Assembly: GCF_020178975.1 (NCBI RefSeq)
Contig: NZ_JAHXBU010000088.1
Span: 62,001 to 126,000, forward strand
DNA length: 64,000 nucleotides
DNA from: Cesiribacter sp. SM1
GTDB taxonomy: Bacteria; Bacteroidota; Bacteroidia; Cytophagales; Cyclobacteriaceae
Direction of reading: 5' to 3'
Part shown: piece by piece, positions 8,538 through 19,300 of the stretch
How the letters are laid out: every line of letters begins with the position of its first letter
Position numbering within the stretch: position 1 is the first letter of the stretch
The notes under the pieces: model-generated
Database searches by the model: none
Seen by the model: the letters and a program-made list of their open reading frames with translations, nothing else
What the model was told of the DNA's origin: nothing
Translations under genes and position numbers: made by a program

Positions 8538-8930
8538 TCAATCATACTCGAACGGGGCCTCGCGTGAATAAATATTTACTACCGTGCCGGAAGTAAGATA
8601 AAAACCAACGTGTTGGGCCGAATTTGGAGGTATATGCCCCCGCAGTGGCTGTTTTTCGGTGCCAACCCTAAAATAGAGGGTGTCTTTCAGCTCTGTTTTT
8701 GGAATGGAAAACTGGTCTGTTAGCCGCTGGCCTTCGCGGGTGGTAAGCACCTTTTCATAAACCTTTTCCCTGCCATGGAACAGCGTAACGGTATCCTGGT
8801 AAAAGCCCGACTGAAAATCTATGTGGAGCGATTCGGGTGCTGATGCTGCATCATCGTCATTTTTAGTATTGTTGTCGCCACCTGGTGAGCAGGCTGTGAT
8901 GAAAACGAGCAGAATAATGGTCCATCTCAT
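8538..8930 (-). CDS. Small predicted lipoprotein, unknown function
   Basis: A 130-residue protein with a lipoprotein signal (MRWTIILLVFITAC, lipobox ITAC, Cys 14). Next comes a short D/N-rich linker and a beta-rich domain that includes SLHIDFQSGFYQDTVTLF and TSGTVVNIYSREAPFEYD. It is probably anchored in the envelope. The ATG at 8930 is chosen over the one at 8972 because it puts the lipobox at the right distance. It lies 79 bp downstream of the AddB-like gene on the same strand and could be cotranscribed. I do not recognise the domain. Confidence 0.7.
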   Translation of the reverse strand: MRWTIILLVFITACSPGGDNNTKNDDDAASAPESLHIDFQSGFYQDTVTLFHGREKVYEKVLTTREGQRLTDQFSIPKTELKDTLYFRVGTEKQPLRGHIPPNSAQHVGFYLTSGTVVNIYSREAPFEYD

Positions 8931-9009
8931 AGTGCGGGTAACGTATGTGCTACCATGTATAAATAATAACATTCAGTAAGAGTTTAAAAAATTCGGGGGT
9001 GTTAAAGTA

Positions 9010-11958
9010 TTAACGGTGACACATGCCTCTATAAGTACAGTAATCGCATTTACGCAAGTTATCAGTTTGTGTAAAAGACACTTCCGGGTTAAAAATTTCT
9101 TCCAGCAGCTTTGTCAGCTGTACCCTGTATTCTTCTTCAAAAGGCCTGATGTCGCGCACCGGCATATAGCCCCGCTCTGCCTTAATTTCCAGCAGCACAT
9201 CAAAACCTGCAGAAAACAGTTCACGGCTGTTGTAGAGCCCGGGTATTACACGTCCTTCTTCCTGTGGGTTTACATTCAGGTACAGCAGGCTGTAGAGCAT
9301 TGTTTGCATGGCTGCCTTGTTGCGGCGGTCGTTGCCCCGGTCAAATAGTGATTCCAGGCTTTCGAAGCGCTTCTCGTCCTGGCCGGTTTTATAATCAAGG
9401 ATCCTTACTTTATCCTCCTTACGGTCAATGCGGTCAATAATGCCTTTGAGTCCCACCCAGTAACGGCTGCCATTAACAGCTATGGGTACCTCCATGCGGT
9501 AGCGGTTGCTTTCCGGGCCTTCGCCCCTGAAGCGGCTTTCGCTTTCCAGGGCTACAATTTCAAAGGGGGCGTAGTCTTCATCGCAGCTGAGAATGGCTTT
9601 GCCCAGCTTTTCAACAATGCCCCTGATAATAAGATTGCGGCCCTCCAGCTGCAGGGGAAGTGCCAGCCCGTAATGCTCTGCAAATGCCCGATCTACCACC
9701 TCGGGTAGCTTTTTATGCAGCATCACCAGGTCGCGGGCCTCCATAAGGGCATTGCCGCCTTTGCCTGCAATATGTTCTTTATACAGCAGCTCCATGGCCC
9801 GGTGCACCAGGTTACCAAAAACGGCAGGGTCTACCTCTTCCTGTACCTCATCGGGCTCCTGTATACCGGCTACATACTTAAAATAGAACCGCAGCGAGCA
9901 GTCAAGGTAAGTGTTAAGGGCCGAGGGAGTAAAGCGGCGCTGGGGAGCTTCTCCCTTGGCGGCCAGATGTTGCTGCAGTACCTCGCGCACGGCACTGGTC
10001 TTGGGAATCTCCAACGGCAGGGCTTTGGCCAGCTGCAGTGGGTGGGTTAGCACCTGTTGCCGCACCTCCAGGCCCGATTCATAAAGCAGCTGGTACAGCA
10101 GACGGCTCTTTTCACCATTCAGGCCGTAGGCGCTGCTGGTGTTGTAGAAAATGTGAACGTTCCTGGCCCGCTGTATCATGCGGTAAAAGTAGTAGGCATA
10201 GCGGGCATCCTCCTGATCGAAGGTAGGCAGGCCGTAGCCCCGGCGCAGGTTATAGGGAATAAAGGAGCCATGTGAGGGGGCCGGAGGGAAGCTGCCCTCG
10301 TTCATGCTTAGGATAAACAGGTTTTCAAAATCGAGCTGGCGCGTTTCCATGACCCCCATGATCTGCAGGCCGCTTAGAGGCTCTCCGGTAAAAGGCAGGC
10401 GCTGCTCCTGCACAATTTGCCGGAGGAGCTTCAGGAAAACAGGCATTTGCAGATCCAGCCGCTGCTGCTGCACCAGTTCGCGCAGGCGCTTCAGGTGTGT
10501 AAAAAACTGGTATATGTACTCCTGCTCCAGGGTGGGGAATTCGTAATTTTCTTCGTTGATGCTTTCGTTGATGAGCTCCAGCACCTGCAGCAGGTAATCG
10601 AACATAGGCTGAATGCCGCTGATGTGCCTGAACAGCGCAGGGTACAGCTGCGCATCCCCCTCCAGTCCTGCTGGTTTAAGGTATACCTTATTTTTAGCCT
10701 CTATCTTCTGAATGTTTTTGCGGGCAAGCCCGGTATTGTAGTAGTACAGGTAAGGGTGCCGCAGCAGGGCAAGTACGGTTCTGTAGTGAAAAGCTACTTT
10801 GGCGCCCTCGCCGCGCGCAGCAGCCTGTAGCTCTACCATCAGCTCAATAAGGCTGTAGAGCGGGGTACTGCGCAGGGGGTAACCCATGGTTACATTAATA
10901 TTTCCGATGGGGTGGCTGCTGCCGCGCGAATCTTTATACGATTCGGGAATGGAGTGCAGCACCGGGAAGAGCATGTATTCGTTGGGCAGCACAATAGCCG
11001 TTTTTTCCAACTCAATGCCCCGTTGTGCCTGCAGGCAGTGCAACAGCTTTTCGCCCATGGCCTTGGCCTGACCTACCTCCAGGGGCACACCTATCAGCTC
11101 TATGCTTTTGGTCTTGTTTTGCAGGTGTTTGGGGTACTCCTGTGGAAAGCCGGGGCCAAAAGTGCTGCTTCGGGCCCATTTTCGCAAATAGGTTCCCGCT
11201 TCCTGCCGTTCATCCAGCATATAATAGGCGTCCGTATCCCAGTAAATGTGGGCATTCTGGTGCTTTACAAAGTAAGCCAGTATTTTTTCTTCGGCCGGAT
11301 TGAGGGCATTGAAACCTGCAAACACCAGCTGCTGATAGGGGTGGTCGAGTGCATGGGCTGCGGCCGCCTCGGCAACCTCGCGGTACAGCATGCCATCGTA
11401 GCCAATCCCTGTTGTTTGCAGGCGCTGACGGTACTGCTCATACACCTTGGGCAGAATATCCCAAACGGCAATAAACTCCTGCTGCTGCCTGCTGCGACTG
11501 GTGCCAAAGCTCTGCCAGAATTCCTGCACCACCTGTATTTGTTCAGGGGTAAGAAAGTCCAGCGCATCGCCCATATCATTGATCTGCGAGATGTTGGTGA
11601 ACAGCAGCCGTGCATCTACCAGGTGTTTATCTACGGCATCGAAATCGTTCAGGAGCATTTCGCCCCAGAAAAAGAATTTATCGAAGCTTTCTTCCGTAAG
11701 CACCAGGCGTTTGTAGATTTCAAATAGCTCAAAGACCAGCAGCAGCGTATCTGCTTTTTTTGTGGTGCTAAGGCTTTGTACAAACTCCTCGAGCGTGAGT
11801 ACCGTAGGCGACCATACCGGCTGGTTCAGCTGCCTGGCCAGGTACTGCTGAAAGAACAAGCCTGCCCGCCTGTTGGGAAACACCAGCGTTAGCCCATCCA
11901 TATTATTGGAGTGGTTTTTTAGGATCTCGGCGGCTAGTTCTTCCAGGAAGGTGTTCAT
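9010..11958 (-). CDS. AddB-like PD-(D/E)XK nuclease of double-strand break repair
   Basis: Predicted AddB-type subunit (982 residues) of a RecBCD-like helicase-nuclease that processes DNA ends for RecA. The N-terminus VFPNRRAGLFFQQYL matches AddB-like proteins that have lost a true Walker A. The C-terminal nuclease has ILDYKTGQDEK as the D-x-K catalytic core. Four cysteines typical of the AddB iron-sulfur clamp are visible: one in YLDCSLRFYFKY and three in CDYCTYRGMC at the very end. The ATG at 11958 (MNTFLEELAAEIL) is preferred to the one at 12018. The AddA-like partner lies 4.4 kb upstream on the same strand rather than adjacent, as would be usual. Confidence 0.88.
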   Translation of the reverse strand: MNTFLEELAAEILKNHSNNMDGLTLVFPNRRAGLFFQQYLARQLNQPVWSPTVLTLEEFVQSLSTTKKADTLLLVFELFEIYKRLVLTEESFDKFFFWGEMLLNDFDAVDKHLVDARLLFTNISQINDMGDALDFLTPEQIQVVQEFWQSFGTSRSRQQQEFIAVWDILPKVYEQYRQRLQTTGIGYDGMLYREVAEAAAAHALDHPYQQLVFAGFNALNPAEEKILAYFVKHQNAHIYWDTDAYYMLDERQEAGTYLRKWARSSTFGPGFPQEYPKHLQNKTKSIELIGVPLEVGQAKAMGEKLLHCLQAQRGIELEKTAIVLPNEYMLFPVLHSIPESYKDSRGSSHPIGNINVTMGYPLRSTPLYSLIELMVELQAAARGEGAKVAFHYRTVLALLRHPYLYYYNTGLARKNIQKIEAKNKVYLKPAGLEGDAQLYPALFRHISGIQPMFDYLLQVLELINESINEENYEFPTLEQEYIYQFFTHLKRLRELVQQQRLDLQMPVFLKLLRQIVQEQRLPFTGEPLSGLQIMGVMETRQLDFENLFILSMNEGSFPPAPSHGSFIPYNLRRGYGLPTFDQEDARYAYYFYRMIQRARNVHIFYNTSSAYGLNGEKSRLLYQLLYESGLEVRQQVLTHPLQLAKALPLEIPKTSAVREVLQQHLAAKGEAPQRRFTPSALNTYLDCSLRFYFKYVAGIQEPDEVQEEVDPAVFGNLVHRAMELLYKEHIAGKGGNALMEARDLVMLHKKLPEVVDRAFAEHYGLALPLQLEGRNLIIRGIVEKLGKAILSCDEDYAPFEIVALESESRFRGEGPESNRYRMEVPIAVNGSRYWVGLKGIIDRIDRKEDKVRILDYKTGQDEKRFESLESLFDRGNDRRNKAAMQTMLYSLLYLNVNPQEEGRVIPGLYNSRELFSAGFDVLLEIKAERGYMPVRDIRPFEEEYRVQLTKLLEEIFNPEVSFTQTDNLRKCDYCTYRGMCHR

Positions 11959-12253
11959 GCAGGGTTTTGAATGTAAAGTACCAGTTACAAAGTACAAGGT
12001 ATTTGGTATATGGTACAAGGTGCTGACAATAATTCGGGCTGCTTTTTCGGCTGTAGTCTGCTGTTACCAATGCCTGTACTGATACAGATCGCTGGCAGGT
12101 ATGAGTTATATCATGTTTACATCAGACATAGGTCATAGCCTTAAAACATCATCAGTGGTACTTTTATACTATCATCATACAGCCTGGCATGCCCTACCCA
12201 TGGAATGCTAAGCAGGGCAGGGGCTGTAGATGGAGAAACATAAATGTACAGCC

Positions 12254-12880
12254 ATGAAGAGAATGAACATACTGATGCTGTTACTGCTGTTCCCGTTTTA
12301 TGCGCTCTTAGCCACTAATGGCAGCCAATTGGGAGCTGGCTATGGCAAAGAGTGGGTAGTTACTGAGAAAAGTCAGCTAACAATTTCCGGCAGCTCTAAT
12401 GTAAACGAATTTCAGTGCATGAGCCTCTCTTATGCAGGTGGCAACAGCCTGTACGAAACCTGGGATGTGATCAGTAAAAGGCCTGTGATGAGCGGACTTA
12501 TTACCCTGAAGGCTTCTGCTTTTGACTGCCAGAACAAGATTATGACCCAGGATATGCAAAAGACCATTAAGGCAGATAAATACCCAAACGTAAAAGTACA
12601 TTTCCTGTCCCTGGAGCGTATGCCTTCCAGTGGTCATCAGCAGAAAGCAAAGGGCGTGGTGGAAATTTGCCTGGCAGGTGTAAGCAGGCAGTATGAGATT
12701 AGTGCCACATTCCAGGAGCTGGGCAAGAGCAAAGCCATGCTGGCTGGTAGCCTGGAGTTTAATCTTACAGATTTTAACATAGAGCCTCCTACTAAAATGA
12801 TGGGAGCCATTAAGGTAAAAGACTGCTTTACTATTGATTTTAATTTAGAGCTGAAGAGTTATGATACCACCCTTCAGTAG
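12254..12880 (+). CDS. YceI-like periplasmic protein
   Basis: A 208-residue secreted protein with a signal peptide (MNILMLLLLFPFYALLATNG). The mature part is a YceI-type lipocalin-like beta barrel: LTISGSSNVNEFQC at the start, a middle with MTQDMQKTIKADKYPNVKVHF corresponding to the core helix and strand of the family, and a C-terminus NIEPPTKMMGAIKVKDCFTIDF. YceI proteins bind isoprenoid-type lipids in known cases. The frame opens at 12230, but ATG 12254 fits the signal peptide. It is the only plus-strand gene between the AddB-like and DUF5686 genes and is transcribed divergently from AddB. Confidence 0.82.
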   Translation: MKRMNILMLLLLFPFYALLATNGSQLGAGYGKEWVVTEKSQLTISGSSNVNEFQCMSLSYAGGNSLYETWDVISKRPVMSGLITLKASAFDCQNKIMTQDMQKTIKADKYPNVKVHFLSLERMPSSGHQQKAKGVVEICLAGVSRQYEISATFQELGKSKAMLAGSLEFNLTDFNIEPPTKMMGAIKVKDCFTIDFNLELKSYDTTLQ

Positions 12881-12927
12881 GTTGTGTGCCCAAAAGATGC
12901 CATATCATACAGCGCTCTATTTGTGGT

Positions 12928-12970
12928 AAAAGCCGCTGCCATGCATATTTTTGCGCTGGCAGCGGCTTTT
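12928..12970. terminator. Bidirectional terminator between YceI and DUF5686 genes
   Basis: A 14-bp perfect stem (12928-12941 with 12957-12970), AAAAGCCGC on one side and GCGGCTTTT on the other, gives T tracts in both directions between converging genes. Confidence 0.85.
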
Positions 12971-13014
12971 GAACTTTCAAGCCTGCTCTCCGGAAGCAAC
13001 CCAATAAAGCAACT

Positions 13015-15627
13015 TTAATCTGTATTGATCTTAAAAATGGTGGCAATGCCTATTCTGGGAGCTACTTCAACAAAATCACCATTTCTGAAGGAGGCTGCTG
13101 CTTCCACCCTGAAGATCCTAAGAATGTTATCAATAGAATAGCCCAGCTCATAATAGTGTGGAGAGCTGCCGGTTTTCAGGTAATTTACAAAGATGTTTTC
13201 CTTCAGGCCCGACATGCGCAGCATAGGTAGCTGGGTTAACAGAAACTTTCTGAACTGGTAGTGGGTGTGGCCTGCAAAATAACTGCCGTTGGTGCTGTAA
13301 TCATAATAATCGAGCAGGCGGTAGCCACCCGCCGGACGCAGCGTACTAAGGATTGTTCTATTGCCATCGAAATGCTCGTAGTCCATAAAATGCATGCGCC
13401 TGTTATTGAGGAAGGTGCCCCCCCGCAGCTCAAACTCAAGCCTGCCGCTTACACCAAACTCGTAGCCATGGTTAATACCCAGCTCCAACTGATCGTAATC
13501 TACGTCGCTACCCAGCACATTAGAGATGCCCTTGCGGTAATTAAGAATGAGCTCGGGCGCTTTGTGCAGGTTTGCATATTTTTTGCCATTGTACATTCTG
13601 TAGGTTAAGCCGGGCCTGTACCGCAACTCCGCATTGAAGATCAGGGCTTCATGCTCCGGAAAACCTGTATTTTGCAGCTCTATGTTCTGCGGACGGTTGT
13701 ACGAATATGATCTCGAATCTCCCTTGTAAAAGCTGTAATTACTCTGGTCGAAAAGTTCGTTTCTTTGCGCCCACTCAAGGCTGGCAGATACTACAAATTC
13801 CCTTAAATGACTGTACTGGTAGCCAAGCCTGGCATAGTTCTTTTCATAGACCTTCATGAAATTCTGCCTTAGTGCCAGCGAGTAAAGGGTGTTGATGAGC
13901 GGGTGAATGGGCTCCTCATCGTTGAACTGGGATACAAAGCTGCCCCCTTCCAGGTGAAAGTTGTTTCGTTTGCCCTCATTGTTAGTGGCATAGCTAAGGC
14001 GGCCTTTGCCATAGAAATTTTCGCTGGAGAAACCGTAGCGCAGGGTGGGGTTGAATTCTATCCTTTTCCTTAAGCTATCGAAGCGATGGATAAGCTTAGC
14101 ACTTACGTTTACATTGAAGCCTTCTACCGTATTATAATAAGTTTGTGCAATGGTGGGATCTATGGCCAGGGTTGTTCTGGGAGAAAGTTCATACTTGCCG
14201 CCAAACAAGATTACCTGTGGCCTGAGACGCCCTTTTTTTATTACGTTGGCCGAATCTTTTCCGGTAAGCCTTGCCTGCTGCACCATGGCCAGTGAATCGT
14301 CACGCCTGTAGCCTTCAATTTCTTTTTTAGTTAGCGGCACCGGACGTATTTCTGCCCAGTAGGCGGCATCGCGCTTATAAGCCAGGCTGTCTATTTCCTG
14401 TTTTCTTTCGCTTACCACCTCCGGGTTCTTTTGCTCTTTCAGCGCTTCTTTCTCATACTGGTTAATCATTTTCCTGAACTGCTTCTTGGTCATCTGCTCC
14501 TCGCTCGCCAGGGTTTCCACAATATCATCTTTGTCTGAAGGTTTGGAAATCTCCAGGTCTTCTGGTACTTCTTCTATTTTTTCGTCGATGATCTCGGTTT
14601 CGGCCAGCAGATCCTGGTTCAGCTGTACCTGGTATTCGCTGCAGGAGGCAATGTAATGCACTTCGCCAGCGAAGCCCAGTGCTTTACCCGATATCTTATA
14701 TTGGTGCGTAACAGGCATCCATACCTTTGGGGCCACTTCGGCATAATTTTGCTTTGCTCTTACCTTAAAGCCCTGTATGCTGGTGGTAAGGTCAAGGCTG
14801 TGGATGGCCCACAGATCATCGATGATATAGATATACCCATCGAACACCTGCTCGCCCTTAGACCTGGGAATAACGCGTATTTTGTTTATTTCCAGGTCTC
14901 CTTCCCGAAAACTACCCTCAAAACGAAACTTATAATAGGCAAATGCAGCTCCTGAAAGGGGAGAGATGGCGGTAGCAATGCGATCGTTGTAAAAGCTCTG
15001 GTTGATGTAGGGACTGGGGGAGGCTCCATTGTTTTCGCCAGAGCTGCGGATGGAAATCACCCTTTCTTCTATCTTATCGGGCTGCTGAAATTTAACAATG
15101 CTTACAGATTCCATGGTGTAGGCCTCATCAAGCAGCACACCTTCTTCTTTTAGCTTCTTTTTGAGGAAAAAGGGCACACTGGTTACCTGGCCGGTGCCTT
15201 TTATATACACTTTTGTCTGGTAGCTATCGTATTGCAGCAGGTGGTATTTGCGTTTGGATATGGCTTTCCGCATAATGGTAAGGGCCGGATCTTCTTCCTT
15301 ACGCTTGATTTCTACGGTATTGAGCACCTCTACCTGCTCTTTGAGTACAAAATTTTGTTCCAGCCAGTCTTCACCGATCTCCAACTGATGCTGCTGCATC
15401 TGGTAACCTAAATACTGAATCCTGATGTTGTAAGTGCCGGGAGAAAGCTTAATCTCGTAACTACCATTTATATTGGTAGAAGAGCCGTTCTTTAACTCCA
15501 TTACATAAATGGATGCGTAGGGAAGAGGCTCTCCATCAGCTGTTTTTACGGTGCCCCTGATGCCCTGGGCATAAAGTCCGGATATGAAAAATAACAGAAC
15601 CAGCAGGGTTGAGAAAAGGCTTTTCAT
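13015..15627 (-). CDS. DUF5686 outer-membrane protein with carboxypeptidase regulatory-like domain
   Basis: An 870-residue envelope protein found across Bacteroidota. It has a signal peptide (ends GLYAQG, about residue 21), then a carboxypeptidase-regulatory-like beta sandwich (IRGTVKTADGEPLPYASIYV, about residues 23-105). The DUF5686 body follows, with many alternating aromatic strands and a C-terminus typical of a beta-barrel. A charged linker (about 375-440, rich in E/K/D) splits the body. Function is not established. It converges with the YceI gene through a shared terminator. No TonB box or plug is seen, so I do not call it a TonB-dependent receptor. Confidence 0.85.
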   Translation of the reverse strand: MKSLFSTLLVLLFFISGLYAQGIRGTVKTADGEPLPYASIYVMELKNGSSTNINGSYEIKLSPGTYNIRIQYLGYQMQQHQLEIGEDWLEQNFVLKEQVEVLNTVEIKRKEEDPALTIMRKAISKRKYHLLQYDSYQTKVYIKGTGQVTSVPFFLKKKLKEEGVLLDEAYTMESVSIVKFQQPDKIEERVISIRSSGENNGASPSPYINQSFYNDRIATAISPLSGAAFAYYKFRFEGSFREGDLEINKIRVIPRSKGEQVFDGYIYIIDDLWAIHSLDLTTSIQGFKVRAKQNYAEVAPKVWMPVTHQYKISGKALGFAGEVHYIASCSEYQVQLNQDLLAETEIIDEKIEEVPEDLEISKPSDKDDIVETLASEEQMTKKQFRKMINQYEKEALKEQKNPEVVSERKQEIDSLAYKRDAAYWAEIRPVPLTKKEIEGYRRDDSLAMVQQARLTGKDSANVIKKGRLRPQVILFGGKYELSPRTTLAIDPTIAQTYYNTVEGFNVNVSAKLIHRFDSLRKRIEFNPTLRYGFSSENFYGKGRLSYATNNEGKRNNFHLEGGSFVSQFNDEEPIHPLINTLYSLALRQNFMKVYEKNYARLGYQYSHLREFVVSASLEWAQRNELFDQSNYSFYKGDSRSYSYNRPQNIELQNTGFPEHEALIFNAELRYRPGLTYRMYNGKKYANLHKAPELILNYRKGISNVLGSDVDYDQLELGINHGYEFGVSGRLEFELRGGTFLNNRRMHFMDYEHFDGNRTILSTLRPAGGYRLLDYYDYSTNGSYFAGHTHYQFRKFLLTQLPMLRMSGLKENIFVNYLKTGSSPHYYELGYSIDNILRIFRVEAAASFRNGDFVEVAPRIGIATIFKINTD

Positions 15628-15905
15628 CGAAAGGGAAAAAGTTAAAGGTGGAGCATTGCTTTCATCAGTAGATAGATTGCCTCAGATAATGTTATCTGGC
15701 ACATCTTTTTAATAATGATACTAAAATGGATGCAATGGTTGCACAGCATCTAAACCTTCTTTGCATGCAATTTTACAAAAGGCAGGTTTAGCCTTTGATC
15801 GGATCTCCGGAAATGACTTACCTTCCTGAACTTGCTGCACTGCTACTTAAACAACGTTTGTTGCTATAGCCCAAGTATAAGGGCTTTAAGAGTGGCAGTC
15901 TCTTG

Positions 15906-16313
15906 TTACTGAAAAGGATACCTGATAAAACTTACCTGCCCCATGTTGTTTTTCTCATAAACTGCCAGACAATAGGGTTTATAGCGGTCGTCAATACTTT
16001 CGGCACCGGGTTTTATTGTGTTAGGCACCGGGCTGTTGTTCGGGAAAAAGTAAACTTTGGTAGTGCCGTATTTGGTATAGGGCATAAAATCGCCATACTG
16101 CTTCATTTCCTGCCAGAGGGTATCCCTGAGGCTTACTGCATAGAGTCGTACAATGGGTCCGGTATTGTTCTCATTTCTGTAGAGCGCTTCTTCCCTGAAA
16201 TCTCCCTCCAGGTCTTTTACCCCCGGCTGCGAAAGTGAGCTCCACATGATGAACAAAACAGTGCCAATGATCAGCAACAGGAAGATAAAAGTATAATTTA
16301 TTTTACGTGGCAT
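15906..16313 (-). CDS. Small single-pass membrane protein, unknown function
   Basis: A 135-residue protein with one N-terminal hydrophobic segment (INYTFIFLLLIIGTVLFIMW) and a soluble, probably periplasmic domain rich in Y and charged residues. I do not recognise it. ATG 16313 (MPRKINYTF) is chosen over 16340 because the membrane segment then starts near the N-terminus. It lies 33 bp downstream of the AddA-like gene on the same strand, so it is probably cotranscribed. Confidence 0.65.
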   Translation of the reverse strand: MPRKINYTFIFLLLIIGTVLFIMWSSLSQPGVKDLEGDFREEALYRNENNTGPIVRLYAVSLRDTLWQEMKQYGDFMPYTKYGTTKVYFFPNNSPVPNTIKPGAESIDDRYKPYCLAVYEKNNMGQVSFIRYPFQ

Positions 16314-16346
16314 AGCGGCTATCAATAGATTGAAGGGCAAAAGTAG

Positions 16347-19300
16347 TTAAAATCCCAGACCTAACTGGCCATTGCTGCTTTTTCCGACCTCACTTGCCTC
16401 GCCCTGCTCAAGATAATACACCCAGCCGCTTACTTCCTGGAAATTCATGCGTTGCAGGAGTTGCAGGTAGCGCTGCACCCGTTTTTCATGGGCAGGATGG
16501 GGTTTCTCTACACGAAAATCGATGGCTATTGCCACAGCGCCATGGGTAATAACCCTGTCTGGCCGCAACAGATAGCCGGTGGTGCTTAGCAGCGGCAGCT
16601 CAGTACGTACTTCCCAATGTGGCTGAAACCACTGACCGGCTACAGGATGCCTGAACAAGGCCTGCATTTGCTTTCGTACGGCTGGAATTTCCTGCCTGTT
16701 TACCATACCCTCGTAGTAGATATTTTCCAGGGCCTGTTCCAGGTCTTCCGGCTGCCGGATCTGCCTTAACAGGGTATGAAGGGTGCGGCTCCAGTTAATA
16801 CGGGCAGCAGAGCTTTCGTCGGTTGCGAGCACAAGGCTGGCATTACGTTTGCGCACTGTTAAACGGCTTCGCCAGCGGGTGCTGAGGTACTGCGTAAGTC
16901 CAAAAGAATCATCGCCACCTTTTTTTTCACGTACTGCTACCTGTTCCAGGGCTCCGCTGGTATAGCAGTTATCACTCTCCTGCCATCCATCGGGCAGCGA
17001 TACCAGGGGCTCGTGATAAGTGCTTGCAACACCCGCTGCCTGCATTTCGCCCCTTAGCAGGCGGTAGAGCATCCCATTGACTGCATCGGCCCGGGGCAGA
17101 CTTTGCCCTTTTGGTATCTTTGGCAGGGGAGTCCAGGCATAGAGTGCTTCTTCTGCCCGGGTAAAAGCTACATACAGCAGGTTGAGGTTGTCCAGGTAGG
17201 CCTGAATGAGCTCCCGGAAGTACTGCTCCCGGAATACAGTTTGCTCCAGGCGGGAGGAGTAACGAATAGGTAGTGCCTCCAGCTCCTGCAGGGGGTGCAT
17301 TTTACTGCTGGCCCATATAAAGTTGTTTGCATTAGGCTTGTGGTTTAGCTCCCACTGGCAGTAGGGCATAAGCACCGCCCTAAACTGCAGGCCTTTGCTG
17401 GTATGTACTGTGTAAATACGAATGGCATCAAGCGATTCGCTCACCTGTACGGTATGTTTATAGCCGGTTTCGTCCCACCACCTGAGAAAGGTGTCGATAT
17501 CACCTTTTTCTTCGCCGCTGTATTGCAGCACGGCATCCTGGAATGCCTGCAGGTAGCCCCATTCTCCCGGCAGCTGGTTAAGCCTGAAGAGCATAATGAG
17601 GGTTTCTACCATTTCGTATAGGGGCAGTTTGGTGAGGTAAGCACGCTTGCGCATAAAATCTGGCGGCAGGTACTCCTCAAGTGCATCATCGCCCAGGGCA
17701 CAGGCATGAAATAGCCGGTGCAGGTCTAGCTGAGCGGGCTTAAGAATGTAGCGCTGGTAGTCGTAGGCCATGTTGGTGCGGGCCACAGCGTTTTGTGCAT
17801 TATGCAGGTAGCGGAGCACATTCAGCAGCAGGCACACCGAGGCAGCATTGCTCAGGAAGAGCGAATCGCTGGAGATAACCCGATAGTTACAGGGGGAGTC
17901 GGCTGCTTTGTCTTCTTCGGCCTGCATGAGCCTGTTTGCCAGCTCCTGGCCTTCGCGGTTGCTGCGCACCAGCAGGGCAATATCCCTGGCTTTGTAGCCT
18001 TTTTGCTGCAGCTCTTCTATGGTGCTGAGCATGGCCTGCTGGGCCTGCTCTTTCCAGCTGCCTTCTTCCTCATCTGCTTCCAGGAAATTTATCTTTACCA
18101 GTCCACAGGGGCTTTCAGATTTGCTTTCCGGGTAGGTCTGGGTAACCTCAGCATAGGCTGCAGCGATATTCCCGGCTTCAAAGTTTAGGGCATTAAGTTC
18201 TTTTTGGTCGGCTACTTCGGCAAATTTGCTGCTGCAGATCTCCTTTAGCTCCCAGGCTGCCTGGAAAAACAGGCTGTTGTTGAAATCTATGATCTGCCGG
18301 CAGCTGCGAAAATTGTGGTTGAGGTTAACCTGCTCGGTATTTTCTGTCCCAATATCGAGCGTAATGCGATTCAGGAGCAGTTTCCAGTCGCCGCCACGCC
18401 AGCGGTAAATGCTTTGTTTGATATCGCCCACCACCAGGTTGCGGTTGCCTGATGCAACTGAGTTTGCAACCAGGGGCCTGAAGTTATCCCACTGGAAGCC
18501 GCTGGTATCCTGGAATTCGTCGATCAGGAAATGGAGGTAGCGTGTGCCGGTTTTTTCGTAAATAAAGGGAGCTTCGTTTTCACCGATGATGTCTTTGAGG
18601 AAAACGGCAGCATCGGAGATCAGGAGCAGGTCATTGTCTTCGCGGTATTTGCTAAGTACTGCAGTGAGGTGTGCCAGTATACCCAGCGTATAAATGAAGC
18701 GCAGCACTTCTTTGGCTGTAAGGTATTTCTCATAGCCATCGTCGAACAGCGCAACTGCATCCTGCATAAGCGGCTGCAGGCCTTCCAGGGCTACAGATAC
18801 TACAAAGTCTCGCTGCTTGTTGCTTTTGCTTGCCCATTTTTCCGGATCGAGCAGCACTTCCCTGGCGCGGCTGCCTGGTTCATATTTTGCATTTTCCTTT
18901 AAGATGTTGCTGAAGTAGTTTGCCGGGCCACTGCGGCCGTAGGCAAAATCTTCCACCCTAAGTCCGCGATCTTCCATAAACTGCAGGGCTGCACTGCCGA
19001 TGTTATGCATCTGCTGCTCAAATGCTACTCTAAGATCCTTTAGCTGGCCCAGTACTTTCAGCAGTGTTTTTTCATCGTGTGCAATGCGGTTAAGGCTCTT
19101 CTCGTGGGCTTTATAGCTTTCGGTGAAAATCTCTCCGGCCAGGGTGCGGATGCTGCGGCGTATATCCCAGGTTTTACCTTCGTCTATTTGTTCTTCGGCA
19201 AACTGAGTAAGCCAGCGGGTCAGGTGTTTGTCAACCCCAACGCCGGCCAGTACGCGGTCTATCAGGTCGTCGAGCACTTTTTGCTGATCCAGCTCAACTT

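Noticed and set aside
13015-15627. TonB-dependent receptor reading for the DUF5686 protein
   Set aside because: It shares the N-terminal carboxypeptidase-like domain with SusC-type receptors but has no plug domain or TonB box.
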